Positions 42,712-52,600 of a stretch of 64,000 bases of DNA are shown here, piece by piece. Source of the stretch: Endomicrobium proavitum (GTDB lineage: Bacteria; Elusimicrobiota; Endomicrobiia; Endomicrobiales; Endomicrobiaceae); NCBI RefSeq assembly GCF_001027545.1, contig NZ_CP009498.1, forward strand, positions 1,240,001-1,304,000. Direction: 5' to 3'. The notes beneath the pieces are model-generated. The model saw only the letters and a list, made by a program, of their open reading frames with translations. It had not been told where the DNA came from and did no database searches. How positions within the stretch are numbered: the stretch's first letter is position 1; the number at the start of each line of letters is the position of its first letter. The position numbers and the translations under genes were made by a program.

Positions 42712-44568
42712 TCACCTGCCGTTTAAAAACTCAATAATTGTTTTTACAAAAATGTCGCCGTATTTTTCAAGTTTTTGGGAGCCTACGCCCGATATTTGTG
42801 AAAACTCTTCTTTAGTTTTTGGAAGTTTACCGCACATATCTATTAAAGCCGTGTTTGGAAAAATTATATACGCCGGCACATTTTGTTGCGCGGCTATTGT
42901 TTGTCTTAACCGTTTTAACGCTTCAAACAACTCTTTGTTTATTACAATATTTTTATCGGGTTTATCTTTATATTTAGATACTATATCAGCCGCTTCAACT
43001 TTTTGAGCTGTTGATACTTTCATTTCTACTTTAATTTTATCTTTTAAAATTTCCGCTGCGCGGGCGCCTAATTTTAAAACGGGAAATTCCGTATTTGTTG
43101 TGGCTAAAAATTTATTTATTGTAAGAAAATTAATTACGTCTTTTAGTTTTTCTTTGCTTTCAGCGCAAATGCCGTAAGTAGAAAGTTTATTAAACCCAAA
43201 ACTTATAATTTTTTCGGCTTTACTGCCTCTTAATACGTCCATAACAAAATTTTTGCCGAAATTTCCCTGCATTCGGACAACGCACGACAATATTTTTTGC
43301 GATAAAATTGTTATATCTTCCATTTTAGATTCCGCGTTGCAGTTGCCGCAATTTGCGCATTCGTTCCAAGATGGAATTTCGCCGAAATATTTTAGAATAT
43401 AATGGCGAAGGCATTCGTTTGTGTTGCAGTATTGATCCATTTCTTTTAAGCGTTCGCGTTCCAGCGATTTTAAATATAATTCGTCTTCCGGCGTTTCGTA
43501 TTCTCTGCCGTCGCTGTTATTTATTAAAAAAAGATTTGTCATTATGTCTTGACCGCTGTATAAAACAATGCAGTCTGCGGGCGAGCCGTCGCGGCCTGCT
43601 CTGCCGGCTTCCTGATAGTAACTTTCTATATCTTTTGGCATGTTGTAATGGATAACAAACGAAACATTGGATTTATCTATTCCCATGCCGAACGCATTTG
43701 TGGCAACTATTATGTTTACGCGGTCAAAAATAAAATCGTCCTGATTTGCGTGGCGCTGTTTTGTGGTAAGCCCCGCGTGATAACTTGCCGCGTTAAAACC
43801 CGCGGCTTTTAATTTTTCGGTAAGGTCGTCAACCGTTTTTCTTGTTAAACAATAAATTATTCCGGACTTATCTTTTTTATCTTTTAATATTTCTATTAAC
43901 TCGTTAAATTTTTTTACGGGATGACGAACGTCAAATTTTAAATTTGCCCTGTCAAAACTTGCAACGGAAATTTGCGGCGCGTTTAATTCTAAAATATCAA
44001 CAATATCTTTTCTAACGCGCGGGGTGGCTGTGGCGGTAAACGCAGAAACTATAGGGCGCGGATTAATTCCGCTGACAAAACCCGCTATTTTTGTGTAACT
44101 TGGACGAAAATCCTGACCCCACTGAGACACGCAGTGAGCTTCGTCTATTGTTACCATAGAAATTTTAATTTTTCTTGTAAAATTTAAAAACCCGTCGTAA
44201 TCTAACCGCTCGGGAGCAATATAAATAAGTTTATATTCGCCGGCAAGCGCGTTATCAAGAATTTTTTTGGTTTGGGCTGGCGTGAGGGAACTGTTGATAT
44301 ATGCGGATTTTATACCGTTTTGCGTAAGCGACGCGGTTTGATCTTTCATAAGAGAAATAAGCGGAGAAATTACAATTGTTATGCCGTCAAACAAAACGGC
44401 CGGCACCTGAAAACAAACGGATTTGCCCGCGCCGGTAGGCATAATGCCCAGCGCATCGCGGCCGGCAAGCGTTGCGTCAATAAGTTCTTCCTGCACGCTG
44501 CGAAAAGATTGATGCCCGAAATATTCTTTAAGAACTTGTAATTTTTGTTCTGCGAAATTCGTTGTCAA
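42712..44568 (-). CDS. recQ: ATP-dependent DNA helicase RecQ
   Basis: 618 residues. The superfamily-2 helicase core (1-340) has Walker A MPTGAGKSVCFQVPA, the DEAH box (TIDEAHCVSQWGQDFRP, which includes the RecQ aromatic loop) and motif VI YYQEAGRAGRDG. The zinc-binding RQC part has C-x(n)-CxxC (TNECLRHYILKYFGE, ECANCGNC). An HRDC domain lies at about 535-618 (LFEALKRLRQTIAAQQNVPAYIIF). It unwinds DNA in recombination and fork repair. The start is a TTG with AAAAGGA upstream, 14 bp after the HD gene, so the two are co-transcribed. Confidence 0.95.
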   Translation of the reverse strand: MTTNFAEQKLQVLKEYFGHQSFRSVQEELIDATLAGRDALGIMPTGAGKSVCFQVPAVLFDGITIVISPLISLMKDQTASLTQNGIKSAYINSSLTPAQTKKILDNALAGEYKLIYIAPERLDYDGFLNFTRKIKISMVTIDEAHCVSQWGQDFRPSYTKIAGFVSGINPRPIVSAFTATATPRVRKDIVDILELNAPQISVASFDRANLKFDVRHPVKKFNELIEILKDKKDKSGIIYCLTRKTVDDLTEKLKAAGFNAASYHAGLTTKQRHANQDDFIFDRVNIIVATNAFGMGIDKSNVSFVIHYNMPKDIESYYQEAGRAGRDGSPADCIVLYSGQDIMTNLFLINNSDGREYETPEDELYLKSLERERLKEMDQYCNTNECLRHYILKYFGEIPSWNECANCGNCNAESKMEDITILSQKILSCVVRMQGNFGKNFVMDVLRGSKAEKIISFGFNKLSTYGICAESKEKLKDVINFLTINKFLATTNTEFPVLKLGARAAEILKDKIKVEMKVSTAQKVEAADIVSKYKDKPDKNIVINKELFEALKRLRQTIAAQQNVPAYIIFPNTALIDMCGKLPKTKEEFSQISGVGSQKLEKYGDIFVKTIIEFLNGR

Positions 44569-44582
44569 AATAAAAAATCCTT

Positions 44583-45152
44583 TTACACGCCCAAGGCTGC
44601 AGACTGGCTGCGCATTGCTAAAATTGTTTTTTCTATAATTTCATTTAAATCCATGTTGAGCATTTTTGCGCCGTTAGAAATTACATCTCTGCTGCAGTTG
44701 GCGGCAAACGCGGGATTTTTAAATTTTTTCATAACGGATTTAACTTCTAAATCAGACACGCTTTTTGACGGGCGCACCATGGCGCAGGCAAAAATAAGTC
44801 CGGTAAGTTCATCTATTGCGTATAAAACTTTTTCCATTTGCGAAATTGGTTCTACATTATTTGTAAGATTATATCCGTGGCTTAATACCGCGTGAATTAT
44901 TTCGTCGGTAAGCTGCGGAAAATTTGCTTTTTCCGTTTCAAGAATTTCTTTAGCTTTTATACAATGCTCGTTTGGGTAAAGTTCAAAATCAATATCGTGT
45001 AAATACCCGACGCTTTTGTAAAACTCAGGATTTATTTCGCCGAATTCTTTCGCAAAATATTCCATTACCACCGCAACCGTTAAACTATGCCGCAAAAGCG
45101 TTTCGCCTTTAACATACTTATTAAGTAAATCCTGCGCATCTGAAAATTTCAT
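44583..45152 (-). CDS. HD-domain phosphohydrolase family protein
   Basis: About 189 residues, start at MKFSDAQDLL. The frame extends to 45215 but would read through a hairpin and the promoter. HD-superfamily motifs are LLRHSLTVAVVMEYFA (first His), GYLHDIDFELYPNEH (HD pair and later His) and AVLSHGY / IDELTGLIFA (Asp). This subgroup (often annotated as HDIG or YedJ-like hydrolase) has unknown substrate, possibly nucleotides. A TATAAT promoter and hairpin lie just upstream. It is probably co-transcribed with recQ. Confidence 0.8.
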   Translation of the reverse strand: MKFSDAQDLLNKYVKGETLLRHSLTVAVVMEYFAKEFGEINPEFYKSVGYLHDIDFELYPNEHCIKAKEILETEKANFPQLTDEIIHAVLSHGYNLTNNVEPISQMEKVLYAIDELTGLIFACAMVRPSKSVSDLEVKSVMKKFKNPAFAANCSRDVISNGAKMLNMDLNEIIEKTILAMRSQSAALGV

Positions 45153-45186
45153 AAACTTTTTCTCCGGAATTGTTGATGTATAGTGT

Positions 45187-45234
45187 ATTATAGCTAAAAC
45201 AAAAGAGAGGGGCAATTTGTTCCCCTCTCTTTTG
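45187..45234 (-). terminator. Hairpin terminator and adjacent promoter upstream of the HD gene
   Basis: AAAAGAGAGGGG (45201-45212) pairs perfectly with CCCCTCTCTTTT (45222-45233) across a 9-nt loop. On the minus strand it is followed by TTTTGTTTTAG, so it would stop leftward transcripts from the CRISPR side. Directly beyond it TATAAT (45192-45187, minus strand) can serve as the -10 of the HD-recQ operon. Confidence 0.65.
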
Positions 45235-45378
45235 CAATAACAAATCGTTCTTTATATATTGTGTAAATTTTAGCGGCATATTAGCATGCGTTAGTATGCT
45301 TTGTCAAGATACTAAATTAAACAAACACGATATAAAAAACTCCATCCATTCTTTACACTGATTTAACTTTTTAGAATT

Positions 45379-45387
45379 TGCTAATAT
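45379..45387 (+). promoter_or_regulatory. Promoter just upstream of the first II-C repeat
   Basis: TGC-TAATAT (45379-45387) is an extended -10 placed nine bases before the first repeat on the plus strand. That is the direction in which the repeats pair with the tracrRNA. It could start a long pre-crRNA in addition to repeat-internal promoters. Confidence 0.4.
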
Positions 45388-45395
45388 GTATTAAA

Positions 45396-48204
45396 ATTCT
45401 GACGGGACTAAAAAAATGGATTTGTTATAATATCGGCGCTCTGAACCCATTTAACATCCGGGTTCTGACGGGACTAAAAAAATGGATTTGTTATAATAAA
45501 GCAAAACTACAAAGAATAAAAGCAAAAGTTCTGACGGGACTAAAAAAATGGATTTGTTATAATAATTAAGGTGCATTTATTTAACGCTCAATTGTTCTGA
45601 CGGGACTAAAAAAATGGATTTGTTATAATTGGGAAAGGGAAAAATTTAACACTGCCGCAGTTCTGACGGGACTAAAAAAATGGATTTGTTATAATGACGC
45701 AGCGGAATACGTTTGCACAGCGCGTGTTCTGACGGGACTAAAAAAATGGATTTGTTATAATAAATATGAACTCAATAAACAGCTTCCTACAGTTCTGGCG
45801 GGACTAAAAAAATGGATTTGTTATAATCCAGCGCATTTGCAATTTCCGGATGATTCAGTTCTGACGGGACTAAAAAAATGGATTTGTTATAATTACAACC
45901 CAAAATTAGCGCACTTAGGCGAAGTTCTGACGGGACTAAAAAAATGGATTTGTTATAATACTTTTAAGGGATTATGTAATTAGCGAGGAGTTCTGACGGG
46001 ACTAAAAAAATGGATTTGTTATAATCCGATACAGGAAGCATCGCAAACTACGGCGGTTCTGACGGGACTAAAAAAATGGATTTGTTATAATCGTATCAGG
46101 TTAAAAGTTCAATGCTTCGTAGTTCTGACGGGACTAAAAAAATGGATTTGTTATAATTTTAAGAGCTACTAATAAAATGATAGGGGGGTTCTGACGGGAC
46201 TAAAAAAATGGATTTGTTATAATTCAATTAATAAATTAGGCGTTGCCGCGCATGTTCTGACGGGACTAAAAAAATGGATTTGTTATAATGGTTGGCGATG
46301 GGAAGATTATCTCAAAGTGGTTCTGACGGGACTAAAAAAATGGATTTGTTATAATCCCTGTTACACTGTAATCAGCAATGCCTTCGTTCTGACGGGACTA
46401 AAAAAATGGATTTGTTATAATAAATCTTTTATCACGTCAATACCTTTATTAGTTCTGACGGGACTAAAAAAATGGATTTGTTATAATAAGGTGAGAGAGC
46501 AATATCACCCTGAATATGTTCTGACGGGACTAAAAAAATGGATTTGTTATAATACATATTGTAGCACAATGTATTTGTCTTGTGTTCTGACGGGACTAAA
46601 AAAATGGATTTGTTATAATCCAACCAAACACCAAACACCGCCGCAAAAAGTTCTGACGGGACTAAAAAAATGGATTTGTTATAATAAAGAATTGGGATTG
46701 GACAAAGCTGAATATGTTCTGACGGGACTAAAAAAATGGATTTGTTATAATAAACAGATGGGCGAAATTGTGAACTTACTTGTTCTGACGGGACTAAAAA
46801 AATGGATTTGTTATAATACAAAAGAAGCGGTTAAAGCAGGCATACTAGTTCTGACGGGACTAAAAAAATGGATTTGTTATAATCGACAATGAATATATAT
46901 CTGTAGATAATGCGGTTCTGACGGGACTAAAAAAATGGATTTGTTATAATGCCCAATTCAATGATTACGTTGAGGTTGAGGTTCTGACGGGACTAAAAAA
47001 ATGGATTTGTTATAATACATATTGTAGCACAATGTATTTTTTTTGTGTTCTGACGGGACTAAAAAAATGGATTTGTTATAATCCATATTGTAGCACAATG
47101 TATTTTTCTTGTGTTCTGACGGGACTAAAAAAATGGATTTGTTATAATAAATCGGCAAATATATTTTTGAAGAGGTGGGTTCTGACGGGACTAAAAAAAT
47201 GGATTTGTTATAATAAAGAATTGGGATTGGACAAATCTGAATATGTTCTGACGGGACTAAAAAAATGGATTTGTTATAATTGAAATTTTGGCGGATACGC
47301 TCTACATTAAGTTCTGACGGGACTAAAAAAATGGATTTGTTATAATAAAGAAGTTGTATTTATATCTTCCGCCTGCGTTCTGACGGGACTAAAAAAATGG
47401 ATTTGTTATAATATTGTGCTATAATATGTCTACAGCAGATAGGTTCTGACGGGACTAAAAAAATGGATTTGTTATAATCGCCAAGTGTTTTGTCCGTTGG
47501 TTGAAATAGTTCTGACGGGACTAAAAAAATGGATTTGTTATAATAGCTGAAACAAACATGCTTGGAAGAGGTGTGTTCTGACGGGACTAAAAAAATGGAT
47601 TTGTTATAATATTTGGCGATTGTAGGTTACGCGCCAAGCAGTTCTGACGGGACTAAAAAAATGGATTTGTTATAATCACGATAAAGCCCGCTGTAATTCA
47701 TCATATGTTCTGACGGGACTAAAAAAATGGATTTGTTATAATGTGCGCTTGGGCGAGCCGCGACGACGAGAAGTTCTGACGGGACTAAAAAAATGGATTT
47801 GTTATAATACGGCGCATTGAGGCGGCTGTTGCCGAATAGTTCTGACGGGACTAAAAAAATGGATTTGTTATAATTTGCCACGAAAAAGAACTGGAAGAGC
47901 GTAGGTTCTGACGGGACTAAAAAAATGGATTTGTTATAATCAGACAAACCCGTTGTAGCGCCCAACGGAGGTTCTGACGGGACTAAAAAAATGGATTTGT
48001 TATAATTTAACTCAATACGTATAACAAATTGCCTATGTTCTGACGGGACTAAAAAAATGGATTTGTTATAATACCATATTGTAACACAATGTATTTTTTT
48101 GTGTTCTGACGGGACTAAAAAAATGGATTTGTTATAATAATATTATTGACAACCCTGCAGCCTACTCGGTTCTGACGGGACTAAAAAAATGGATTTGTTA
48201 TAAT
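45396..48204 (+). CRISPR. Type II-C CRISPR array, 43 repeats, 36-bp repeat, about 30-bp spacers
   Basis: The repeat is GTTCTGACGGGACTAAAAAA followed by ATGGATTTGTTATAAT, with a strict 66-bp period. First repeat 45396-45431 (begins A instead of G), last 48169-48204; one internal copy reads TTCTGGCGGG. By spacing there are 42 spacers. The strand is fixed by the tracrRNA anti-repeat at 48258, which complements this orientation. The repeat 3' end is an extended -10 (TGTTATAAT) in every unit, as in Neisseria II-C arrays, so each spacer may have its own promoter. Several spacers are related (see findings). Apparent proteins across the array (repeated VLTGLKKWICYN) are artefacts. Confidence 0.98.
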
Positions 48205-48256
48205 AGGATTCACTCTTAAAGTTTGTAATTTTTTTGGTTTTTATGTATACTTTTGG

Positions 48257-48335
48257 AAGTCCATTTTTTTAGTCCCGCCTCAACTAAAATTAAAACTGTC
48301 TTGCCTCTACTTAAAGGTACGCAAGACAGCTTTTA
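48257..48335 (+). ncRNA. tracrRNA of the type II-C system
   Basis: The anti-repeat at 48258-48285 (AGTCCATTTTTTTAGTCCCG + CCTCAAC) is complementary to the repeat over an uninterrupted 18 bases (CGGGACTAAAAAAATGGA). After a short linker comes the hairpin CTGTCTTGC (48296-48304) / GCAAGACAG (48321-48329), with an inner TAC/GTA pair, and a CTTTT tail. A candidate promoter lies upstream (TTTGTA, 18 bp, TATACT ending at 48251), which would start RNA at the anti-repeat. It is convergent with cas2, and the hairpin may terminate both. Confidence 0.88.
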
Positions 48336-48348
48336 ATTTATCAAACTA

Positions 48349-48702
48349 TTACCAGAACTGCAGTTGGTCGCTTATTTTATCTTCAAATTCAAGCTGCCGG
48401 AGTCCTTTGTCTTTATTTTTTGTTATAGTAATACATTCTTCCCATTGGATATCGGTAATAAAATAACATTGAACATTGCCTGTGGTAGGAGCGATTTTTT
48501 TTATGTCGTTTAAAAACCCTTTCTTCTTGTCTAATGTTACCGCACATCTCGCATAAACAGAATACTGCAACATTAGATAACCCAAATCTAAAAGTCCGTT
48601 TCTAAACTTGGTTGCCTGATGTCTTTCTGCCTTTGTATCTGTAGGCAAATCAAATAAAACAATAAGCCAGCCCATGCGATACCTGCTGTTATTATTTTTC
48701 AT
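48349..48702 (-). CDS. cas2: CRISPR adaptation protein Cas2 (type II-C)
   Basis: 117 residues with the ferredoxin-like Cas2 fold. WLIVLFDLPTDTKAER has the conserved Asp at the end of beta-1 (DLPT), QYSVYARCA is the strand-2 region, and NVQCYFITDIQWEE the next strand. It forms the Cas1-Cas2 integrase that inserts new spacers into the 36-bp array. It overlaps cas1 by 11 bp and is last in the cas9-cas1-cas2 operon, ending 14 bp from the tracrRNA hairpin. No csn2 or cas4 is linked, which defines subtype II-C. Confidence 0.95.
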   Translation of the reverse strand: MKNNNSRYRMGWLIVLFDLPTDTKAERHQATKFRNGLLDLGYLMLQYSVYARCAVTLDKKKGFLNDIKKIAPTTGNVQCYFITDIQWEECITITKNKDKGLRQLEFEDKISDQLQFW

Positions 48703-49606
48703 TGAAAGTAATATCTTTAAGCAATGGTATATAAAGATTGTTTAATGTTTTTGCTCTAAAGCAAGAAGAGAAAGAAGTTATATATTTATCTATGGCAAGG
48801 TTAAAGCTGATATTTTTTGCGCCAAACATATTTATTTTTGAGAAAACTATATCTTTGGCAGCGAATTTTGCCCATTCGTCAATTTGTTTACGCATATTTG
48901 ATTGTCTGAACCTTAACAACATAAAATCACAAAATGGTCTTAAGGGTTCCATAATATCATACACGAGCGGATCTGAACGAAATCTGTACTTGTGGTAAAC
49001 ACCTATCGCCGGATTAAACCCGTGAGCAAGCAGCAATCTGTGAACCATTGCCGCTATTACCGCATATCCGTAATTTAACATTCCGTTTACAGGATCTTGC
49101 GCGCCTTTTGTAGTTCTGCCGCCTGGCGAAGAATGTCCGAATTTTTTGAAATAATATTTCCAATAATGACGCGCGGCATTGCCTTCATCTAAATTACCGG
49201 CTTTGATATATTCCCACAATTTATGCTTGGCATTAATGCCGTCTAAAACACATGCTTGGTTTGAAATTTTTGCTTTAATAATTTCGTCCCAAATTTGGCG
49301 CATATAAAATAAATCTTGAAAAACTTGAATATCTAAAACTTCATTATGAACAACCCTGTGAAGTCCTACGGTTTTTCCAATAGGTTTATAATTGTGGTCA
49401 CAGTGGAGAACAATGCTGTTGTTACGTAATAATGCAGATAAACTTTCTGCAGAAAAACTGACGCCTTTTGCGGCAACTATAACTGCAAGAATATCCTCAA
49501 GCGGAACTCTTCGTTGAGGTTTATCAGGTATGTCGCAGACTAAGCAGCCTCGGTCAACAGAAAGCCTGCTTGCATGATTTAAAATATGAATTATATGGTA
49601 GCTCAT
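48692..49606 (-). CDS. cas1: CRISPR integrase Cas1 (type II-C)
   Basis: 304 residues. Catalytic metal ligands are visible as Glu in NLDEGNAARHYW (about 150), His in GVYHKYRFRSDPL (about 208) and Glu in YDIMEPLRPFCD (about 222), the usual E-H-E set. The sequence style (HIIHILNHASRLSVDRGCLV, PLEDILAVIV) is that of type II Cas1. It catalyses spacer integration with Cas2. Its ATG overlaps the cas9 stop (TAATG), showing translational coupling. Confidence 0.95.
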   Translation of the reverse strand: MSYHIIHILNHASRLSVDRGCLVCDIPDKPQRRVPLEDILAVIVAAKGVSFSAESLSALLRNNSIVLHCDHNYKPIGKTVGLHRVVHNEVLDIQVFQDLFYMRQIWDEIIKAKISNQACVLDGINAKHKLWEYIKAGNLDEGNAARHYWKYYFKKFGHSSPGGRTTKGAQDPVNGMLNYGYAVIAAMVHRLLLAHGFNPAIGVYHKYRFRSDPLVYDIMEPLRPFCDFMLLRFRQSNMRKQIDEWAKFAAKDIVFSKINMFGAKNISFNLAIDKYITSFSSCFRAKTLNNLYIPLLKDITFNEK

Positions 49607-52600
49607 TATTTTTTCTCATAACTTCTCATTCCGCATTGTTCTATTAAAACATTTACGGATTTATCTATTTCTTCCTGCGTGTTTATATCTTCTAATTTAC
49701 AACTGCCATTACTTTTCAATGTCCTCAAAATATAAATCCCGGCTTTTATGTTTTCATAATCTTTTTTTAGTTCAACCAACTGACCTGATTTTAAAAACCT
49801 AACGTCTTTATATTTATTTTCATACAATTTTTTCTTGTTATATATAGACTCAAAAACATAAACAGGCTCAACCCGCCATTTGCCTTTCTCATCTTTATAA
49901 ACAATTTGCCCTTGATGACCTTCTTTGCCTTTTATCCATTGCCCTTTAACACCGTTACTGCCATATTCCCCTATAACATTTTTTATTATTCCGTTAGAAT
50001 TAAAAGTTTCTTCTTTTTTAAATGCTTTAGAGTCCGTCATTGCAATTTGCTTAATTCTTTTGCCGTTATTTGTATATTTATTTAAAAATTCTATCCATTT
50101 TTCTTGTGTTAAACCTTTTTCTTCTAATTTTACTTTCCAATCATTTTTAATTTTCAAATCAAAAATATTAGTTATCTCTTTTTTTGCATCTTCCATTTTT
50201 TCAAATAAAGTAAGATTGCTGTTAAAACGAGAAATAAAATAATAGTATGGTTTGCCGTTTTCATATCTGCTTCTTAAAGCATAAATGGTCGCTCTTAATT
50301 TCGGCTTAATTTGTTTTATTGTTTGAGGAATAATACTTTTTAACTGTTTTACGCAGTAATCTTTATGGAAATAATCAGGCTTTTCTATTATCTCTCTTTT
50401 AGATACTTTAATTTCAGGCAGCATGCTTAAAACAAGCGCATCCAAAGCGTGATGTTTTTTATTTTTTCTGTTCTTTTCTTTTAAACCGGCTTTTTGAGCT
50501 TTTTCAAATTCTTCATCATTTTTATATAACACTCTGTTTAAATCTAATTTAGAGCGAACTGTTGCAGTTTCCCCGCCGGTAAAAAAGAGAATTCTTTTTT
50601 TATCGTCTTTTGTGTTAATTCCAAAACCAAAATATAAGCCTGCTATTGTTTGAGCTAACTTTTCCAAGTAAGAAGTTGCCTGCAAATCTGTTTTTCTCTT
50701 TTCTATATTTTCTGCTTTATCGGAAGTTAAAAGCTCTATTTTTTTACTGTTGGCAGATTTTGAAAAATCAGCGATATTCGCAAGATATGCTTGCCACTTG
50801 CTATTGTCAGAACTTAACCATTCATATGGAGTTCTATCTTTTTTTGTTTGATTTAAAGCGTTTTTAGTTAAAATGAAATTTACAAAAGAATCAGAACCGC
50901 CTTTGCTTGAGGTTCTTGGAACTATATGATCTATTTCATATTGACCTATATTTTCAGGTATTAAATTACGCTTATCACTTGTATCATAAATATCTTTCCA
51001 CTTCTGTTCATTGCCCAATTTTATTTTTATGATATTGGGATCAGAGACAGGCAACCCCATATCTTTTAGCTTTTTAACTGCATCGTCATTGTTTTTCTTT
51101 CCATCTTTTGCTTTTTTTAAATATTCGTCTTTCTTCTTCTTACCCATAAAATCTTCTCTGGCTATTTCAAAAACTACTTTGTCCGGCACACCATACTCTT
51201 TGTTAAATTGATCATCTAATTTTTGCAAAACTTGTTTTAGCATTAGTAATCTGTGGCAAACAATTCTGTTGTTAACCCCTGCAATAATTTCATCTATTTT
51301 TCGCAATGCTTCTTGTTGAGATAATTTTTTATCTTCCTCTCTTGTATCTTGAATACTTATTGAATTCCAATCGTTTGGCATATTAAGTAAAAATCTATAG
51401 TCATCTTTTATAAGTCCTTTTTGCAAATCAGTGTTTTTTGTTTGTTCTACAAGTTCCGCATAATAATTATGCGGGGTTTTGCCTGATAAAATTAAGCTGT
51501 GCAAAATATTTAATGCGGGTTTGCAAAAACTGCTTCTGCCGCCTTCTTTTGGTTTAGCAATTTCTTGTTGCCCGGGATTTACTTCACCGCCAAGAGCATG
51601 AACATAATTTTTCCAGAACGTTTTTGTACAAGGGTTTTGTTTTTTAGCTACTGCTGTTTCTTTTTGTTTTTCATATTCACAAAATTCCGCATATGTTTTA
51701 AAAATTTCATTTATTTGTGCACAGTTTAAACTTTGCGTGGTTGTATTATCTAATGTAAACCTCATATTTTTTAGAGCAAGTAAAAAAGATACTTCTTTAT
51801 TTATTTGCTTTTTTGCATTACAAACATTAAATCTCGGTATTAAACGACATTTTGCAATAATTCTATTATCAAATCTTGGGACTTTTTGCCCTAATAATCC
51901 TTGCCAATCCCAAGAAGTTCCTCTATGGCTTATGTAATTTTCTTTATCTATATCTTTTTTATATTCATATGAAGCATATGCTCTTTGAGCTTGCCCGTAA
52001 AGGACATAATTCTCTTTATCTTTTAGTTTGGGAAATAATTTCGCAGCAGCAGAAAGCAAATCTTTTAATTCCTTTTCTACCAAATCTCTTGACGGAAAAC
52101 ATTTGTCCTCTTGCGGTTTGTTATCTTTATTTCTTGCAGGGCTTGGGTTTTCTGACAATCTGCCGCTTAAGTCTTTTGGATTACTTGGCGACCAAATACT
52201 TTGAATATAAGCTTCGTAATAACATGGATAGTAATATTCTTCTTTATCTGCAAAAAACTCTTTTAGTTTTTCTTCGTATCTTGTTGCGGCATCAGAGTTT
52301 GCTTTTGTGTCAGAATCATAATCTGTAGCCCATGGCAAATTAGCATCATAACCTCTGCGTTGAATTGCAGATCTTATTGCTTTATATATTTGCCAACTTT
52401 CAAGCTTTATACCTTGAAGCAAAGCAATTCTTAAGAGATGTGAAGAATATATTGTTTTATCTTTTGAATTCTTTGGGAGGAATTCTATCAACATTCTGCT
52501 ATCAGGTTTAAGATTGGGATTTTCTTTTGTAGGTTGTGCGGTTTGTAATACTTCTATTCCTGCTTTTTTAGCTTGCTCATTCCACCATTTTTCTCGTTCT

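Noticed and set aside
46317-46892. Plus-strand frame of 191 codons through the II-C array (repeated VLTGLKKWICYN)
   Set aside because: It is the 36-bp repeat read in frame because 66 is divisible by three; no start region or conserved protein.
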